Origin: Bacteroidaceae bacterium
GTDB lineage: Bacteria > Bacteroidota > Bacteroidia > Bacteroidales > Bacteroidaceae
Direction of reading: 5' to 3'
Assembly: GCA_024697785.1 (NCBI GenBank)
Contig: JAILEU010000183.1
Location: forward strand, 1 to 40,009
DNA length: 40,009 nt
The position numbers and the translations under genes are program-made. This document shows, piece by piece, positions 38,035 through 40,009 of this stretch. Under the pieces are notes generated by a model. That model was not told the DNA's origin. It saw only the letters and a list, made by a program, of their open reading frames with translations, and searched no databases. The first letter of the stretch is position 1, and the number at the start of each line of letters is the position of its first letter.

Positions 38035-38862
38035 CTATTCCCGTTCGAGGGGGTTGTAGGGCTTAGACTTGGAAGATACACGGCTGGTACTGACTCTTCC
38101 CCATAAAACACCTGTTAAATAGGCCAAAGGATCATCGTGGAACTTTTCAATCACCTTTTGCAAATCCTTACGAGGTTTCTCCACGTAGTGCCAATCATAT
38201 TTGACGATGGGTTCTGTCTTTTTTAGTTTCTCTATCCCCACACAGTCAAAGATGAAGTGGCGTTGTGTGTCGTAGGCTTCAAGTATCATACCGGGCAGCC
38301 CGCCTAACTTCCACGGGCCATTGGAAATAGGAATTCCCGATGTAAACCATGCCTCGTAATTGCGGCCTAAATACCGTGTCGTGGCCTTCTGACAATCGTA
38401 GCCGTGGATTTGCTTGAATTCTGGGGTGAGTGTCCATGCCTGCATGGGGATGTCTTCCTCGTAAAAAAACACATCGGCACGTGGTTCAAAGATACGTGTA
38501 GTAACAGTCATTTTTTTATTACTAAAATTTTTATAGACCTCAGTTGCACCCAGTCCCCGGCTCTCGTCGGTATGTACGCCCGTTGCACCCGGCTTCACTT
38601 CGGGATGAGGGGGATAAATGTTAAAGAACTTAGAATACGCTGCCCCTACGAGAAGAACCAAATTGTTGACGATAGACTTTTTTTCAACTGTATCTATTAC
38701 GCATGTCAGTTTATACGAAAACTTATATTCCGCTTCATCCAACACCGTATATTTGTCCACGCCTAAAAAGTCGCATTGTACCGGAAAAACGCCTCGTGGT
38801 CCTTGGGCAAAGTTGCTCGCCGCAAACATCAGTACGGCAATGAATGGAAGTATTTGTTTCAT
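38035..38862 (-). CDS. GLPGLI family protein
   Basis: This 275-residue exported protein has signal peptide MKQILPFIAVLMFAASNFAQ. The family motif appears as GPWKLGGLPGMILEAYD near 190-205, after the conserved TTRYLGRNYEAWFTSGIPIS. GLPGLI proteins are Bacteroidetes envelope proteins of unknown function, frequently in operons with TonB receptor-like genes. It is followed by the receptor after a repeat-rich gap and preceded by a close paralogue 11 bp upstream. It ends in PYNPLERE, shared with both paralogues. Confidence 0.88.
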   Translation of the reverse strand: MKQILPFIAVLMFAASNFAQGPRGVFPVQCDFLGVDKYTVLDEAEYKFSYKLTCVIDTVEKKSIVNNLVLLVGAAYSKFFNIYPPHPEVKPGATGVHTDESRGLGATEVYKNFSNKKMTVTTRIFEPRADVFFYEEDIPMQAWTLTPEFKQIHGYDCQKATTRYLGRNYEAWFTSGIPISNGPWKLGGLPGMILEAYDTQRHFIFDCVGIEKLKKTEPIVKYDWHYVEKPRKDLQKVIEKFHDDPLAYLTGVLWGRVSTSRVSSKSKPYNPLERE

Positions 38863-38873
38863 AATTTTTTATT

Positions 38874-39686
38874 CTATTCTCGCTCGAGGGGGTTGTAGGA
38901 GCGAGGTTGGGAATGTCCGCCATACATGCCGTTTGATACAGTTGACAAGTAAGCAAAGAAGTCCTCATGCATTCGTTCTATCATCTTGTTTATCTCCTTA
39001 CGGGATGTCTTCACATAATGCCACTTGTATTGTATGATGTCCTCCTTCTTCTTTAGCTTTTCAATTCCCACGCAATTAAAGACGTAGTGCCCTTGCATAT
39101 CGTTGGCCTCCAGTATCATTCCAGGCAGTCCGCCTAGCTTCCACGGGCCGTTGGAGATTGGTATCTCTAACGTGTACCATGCTTCGTAGTCGCGACCCAG
39201 ATACCGTGTCGTTGCTTTCTGACATTTGTAGCCGTGTATTTGCTTGGTCTCCGTCAAGAAGGTCCATTTCTGTTTTGGCAGTTCTTCCTCATATATGAAC
39301 ACATCCCTGCGAGGCATCCAAATGCGGGTCGTGACGTAGAGTTGCTTTTTCTTTAAATTTTTATACACTTCCGTTGCTCCCAATCCCCGGCTTTCATCAG
39401 GATTCACATTACCGGAGCCTATCTCGGGGTGTGGCGGATAGTCATTATAGAATTTGGAGAATCTCTGTCCCACCAGCAATATCAAGTTGTTGCTGACAGT
39501 TTTGTATTCAATGGTATCAATCACACATGTCAATGTGTACGAAAACTTGTATTTCGCTTCATCCAAGACAATGTACTTATCTGTTTCCAGCCCTGCTGTT
39601 CCCAGAGGAAAAACGCCAAATGGACTCTGTGCAAGGCTGCTCGCCGCAAACATCAGCACGGCAATGAATGGTAGTGTACGTTTCAT
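38874..39686 (-). CDS. GLPGLI family protein (paralogue)
   Basis: This is a 270-residue exported protein. Signal peptide MKRTLPFIAVLMFAASSLAQ is nearly the same as in the downstream copy, and GPWKLGGLPGMILEAND carries the family motif. Much of the length aligns by eye with its neighbour (DESRGLGATEVYKN, KQIHGYKCQKATTRYLGRDYEAW, PYNPLERE), which points to local tandem duplication. The start is 6 bp after the stop of the broken third copy, so all three were probably one transcript. The insertion upstream may now control or silence it. Confidence 0.88.
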   Translation of the reverse strand: MKRTLPFIAVLMFAASSLAQSPFGVFPLGTAGLETDKYIVLDEAKYKFSYTLTCVIDTIEYKTVSNNLILLVGQRFSKFYNDYPPHPEIGSGNVNPDESRGLGATEVYKNLKKKQLYVTTRIWMPRRDVFIYEEELPKQKWTFLTETKQIHGYKCQKATTRYLGRDYEAWYTLEIPISNGPWKLGGLPGMILEANDMQGHYVFNCVGIEKLKKKEDIIQYKWHYVKTSRKEINKMIERMHEDFFAYLSTVSNGMYGGHSQPRSYNPLERE

Positions 39687-39692
39687 AGTTGT

Positions 39693-39869
39693 TTATTCAC
39701 GTTCGATAGGGTTGTAGGGCGTTTTCCTGTTACTGGCTGTGCTATCAAGTTGGCCTTCCAATTGTGGAGAGTGGTATATTACATAGGCATATCCATCGTC
39801 GTGCATCCACTTGATTAGCTTGTTCAGTTCCTCGCGAGTGGTTTTTTCGTATTTTTTATAGTAATTGTA
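39693..39869 (-). pseudogene. 3' fragment of a third GLPGLI gene, cut by an insertion sequence
   Basis: The frame reads about 58 codons, YNYYKKYEKTTREELNKLIK, then WMHDDGYAYVIYHSPQ, and ends KTPYNPIERE with TAA at 39693-39695. It aligns with the C-termini of the two intact neighbours (KWHYVKTSRKEINKMIERMH; PYNPLERE). Going upstream, an in-frame TGA appears at 39870-39872 where the insertion-sequence end begins. The signal peptide and GLPGLI motif are absent from the window. Confidence 0.8.
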
Positions 39870-40009
39870 TCACTACTGTCCCGTTAAAGTGGACTAATCG
39901 GTCTTTGAAATAATTGAAATACAGTCTATTAAGCAGGTTTTTGAAATAAAACGGACTTGATTTTGTAACTTTGCAGCCAAATACAATTGACTGCTATGTT
40001 CCAGGACAA
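39870..40009 (+). mobile_element. Left end of an insertion sequence, probably IS4-like
   Basis: Sequence from about 39870 (CACTACTGTCCCGTTAAAG) interrupts the third GLPGLI gene. It has a promoter-like TTTTTG (39938-39943) and TAACTTTG (39966-39973), followed by an ATG. The other end is beyond the window, so the terminal inverted repeat and target duplication cannot be checked, and the left boundary is uncertain by a few bases. Confidence 0.65.
39996..40009 (+). CDS. Start of transposase gene (truncated by window)
   Basis: Only ATG TTC CAG GAC AA is visible (MFQD). From memory, IS4-family transposases of Bacteroides and Prevotella often begin MFQDKYVFAQL. This and the upstream promoter and gene disruption are the only grounds for the call. 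Confidence 0.5.

Noticed and set aside
1-40009. A diversity-generating retroelement or retron as the cause of the variable repeats.
   Set aside because: No reverse transcriptase, template/variable repeat pair or retron RNA was seen in this window; it could still be elsewhere in the genome.

Overview
The window looks like the chromosome of a high-GC member of the Bacteroidales, most likely Prevotellaceae-like. This rests on a full-length SprA (type IX secretion translocon), GLPGLI-family and DUF4249 proteins, TonB-dependent receptors with carboxypeptidase-like N-terminal domains, a fused MurF-alanine racemase, GSCFA and DUF3256 genes, and repeated promoters of the Bacteroidetes TAnnTTTG type. 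No rRNA, tRNA or CRISPR array was seen. Family calls are made from sequence memory, not from searches.

Layout. 1-4124 (minus): start of a dipeptidyl-peptidase-like gene, then a TonB receptor with its DUF4249 lipoprotein. 4484-8972 (plus): a 1330-residue double-GH43 secreted glycosidase and a purine/cytosine-type deaminase. 9004-11539: a terminator, an operator-like palindrome, a 215-bp MITE-like element with a possible 8-bp target duplication, and two AT-richer genes (AAA ATPase and a SUKH-like protein), probably acquired. 11540-20661 (minus): sprA, a DUF1599 gene and an M23/LysM peptidase behind three promoter-like modules. 21123-34760 (plus): GH5 glycosidase, cca tRNA nucleotidyltransferase, nucleoside permease, rsmE, truA, an EamA transporter, the overlapping DUF3256/GSCFA/murF-alr set, and a DUF362 protein. 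35038-39869 (minus): an outer-membrane receptor with two intact GLPGLI genes and a third cut by an insertion sequence whose transposase begins at 39996 and runs off the window.

How the genes work together: the two glycosidases carry signal peptides and C-termini resembling type IX sorting signals, so SprA is their probable exporter. The TonB receptors plus DUF4249/GLPGLI partners form envelope modules. The central block is translation, tRNA and cell-wall housekeeping.

The unusual layer is the repeats. Many intergenic gaps hold their own short-period array (7-9 bp units), often as two inverted arms around a small GC-rich core. The same material enters coding sequence in frame: inside MurF-Alr (twice), GSCFA, a TonB receptor and a DUF4249 signal peptide. 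It also supplies the last codons and stop of several genes. Three further items stand out: truA is bracketed by two inverted copies of an element with conserved ends and a different interior; a hairpin family has constant flanks and covarying stems; and a 116-bp sequence occurs twice without a mismatch, once within murF-alr. I regard this repeat ecology as the most likely undescribed system here. No mobilising enzyme for it is visible in the window.
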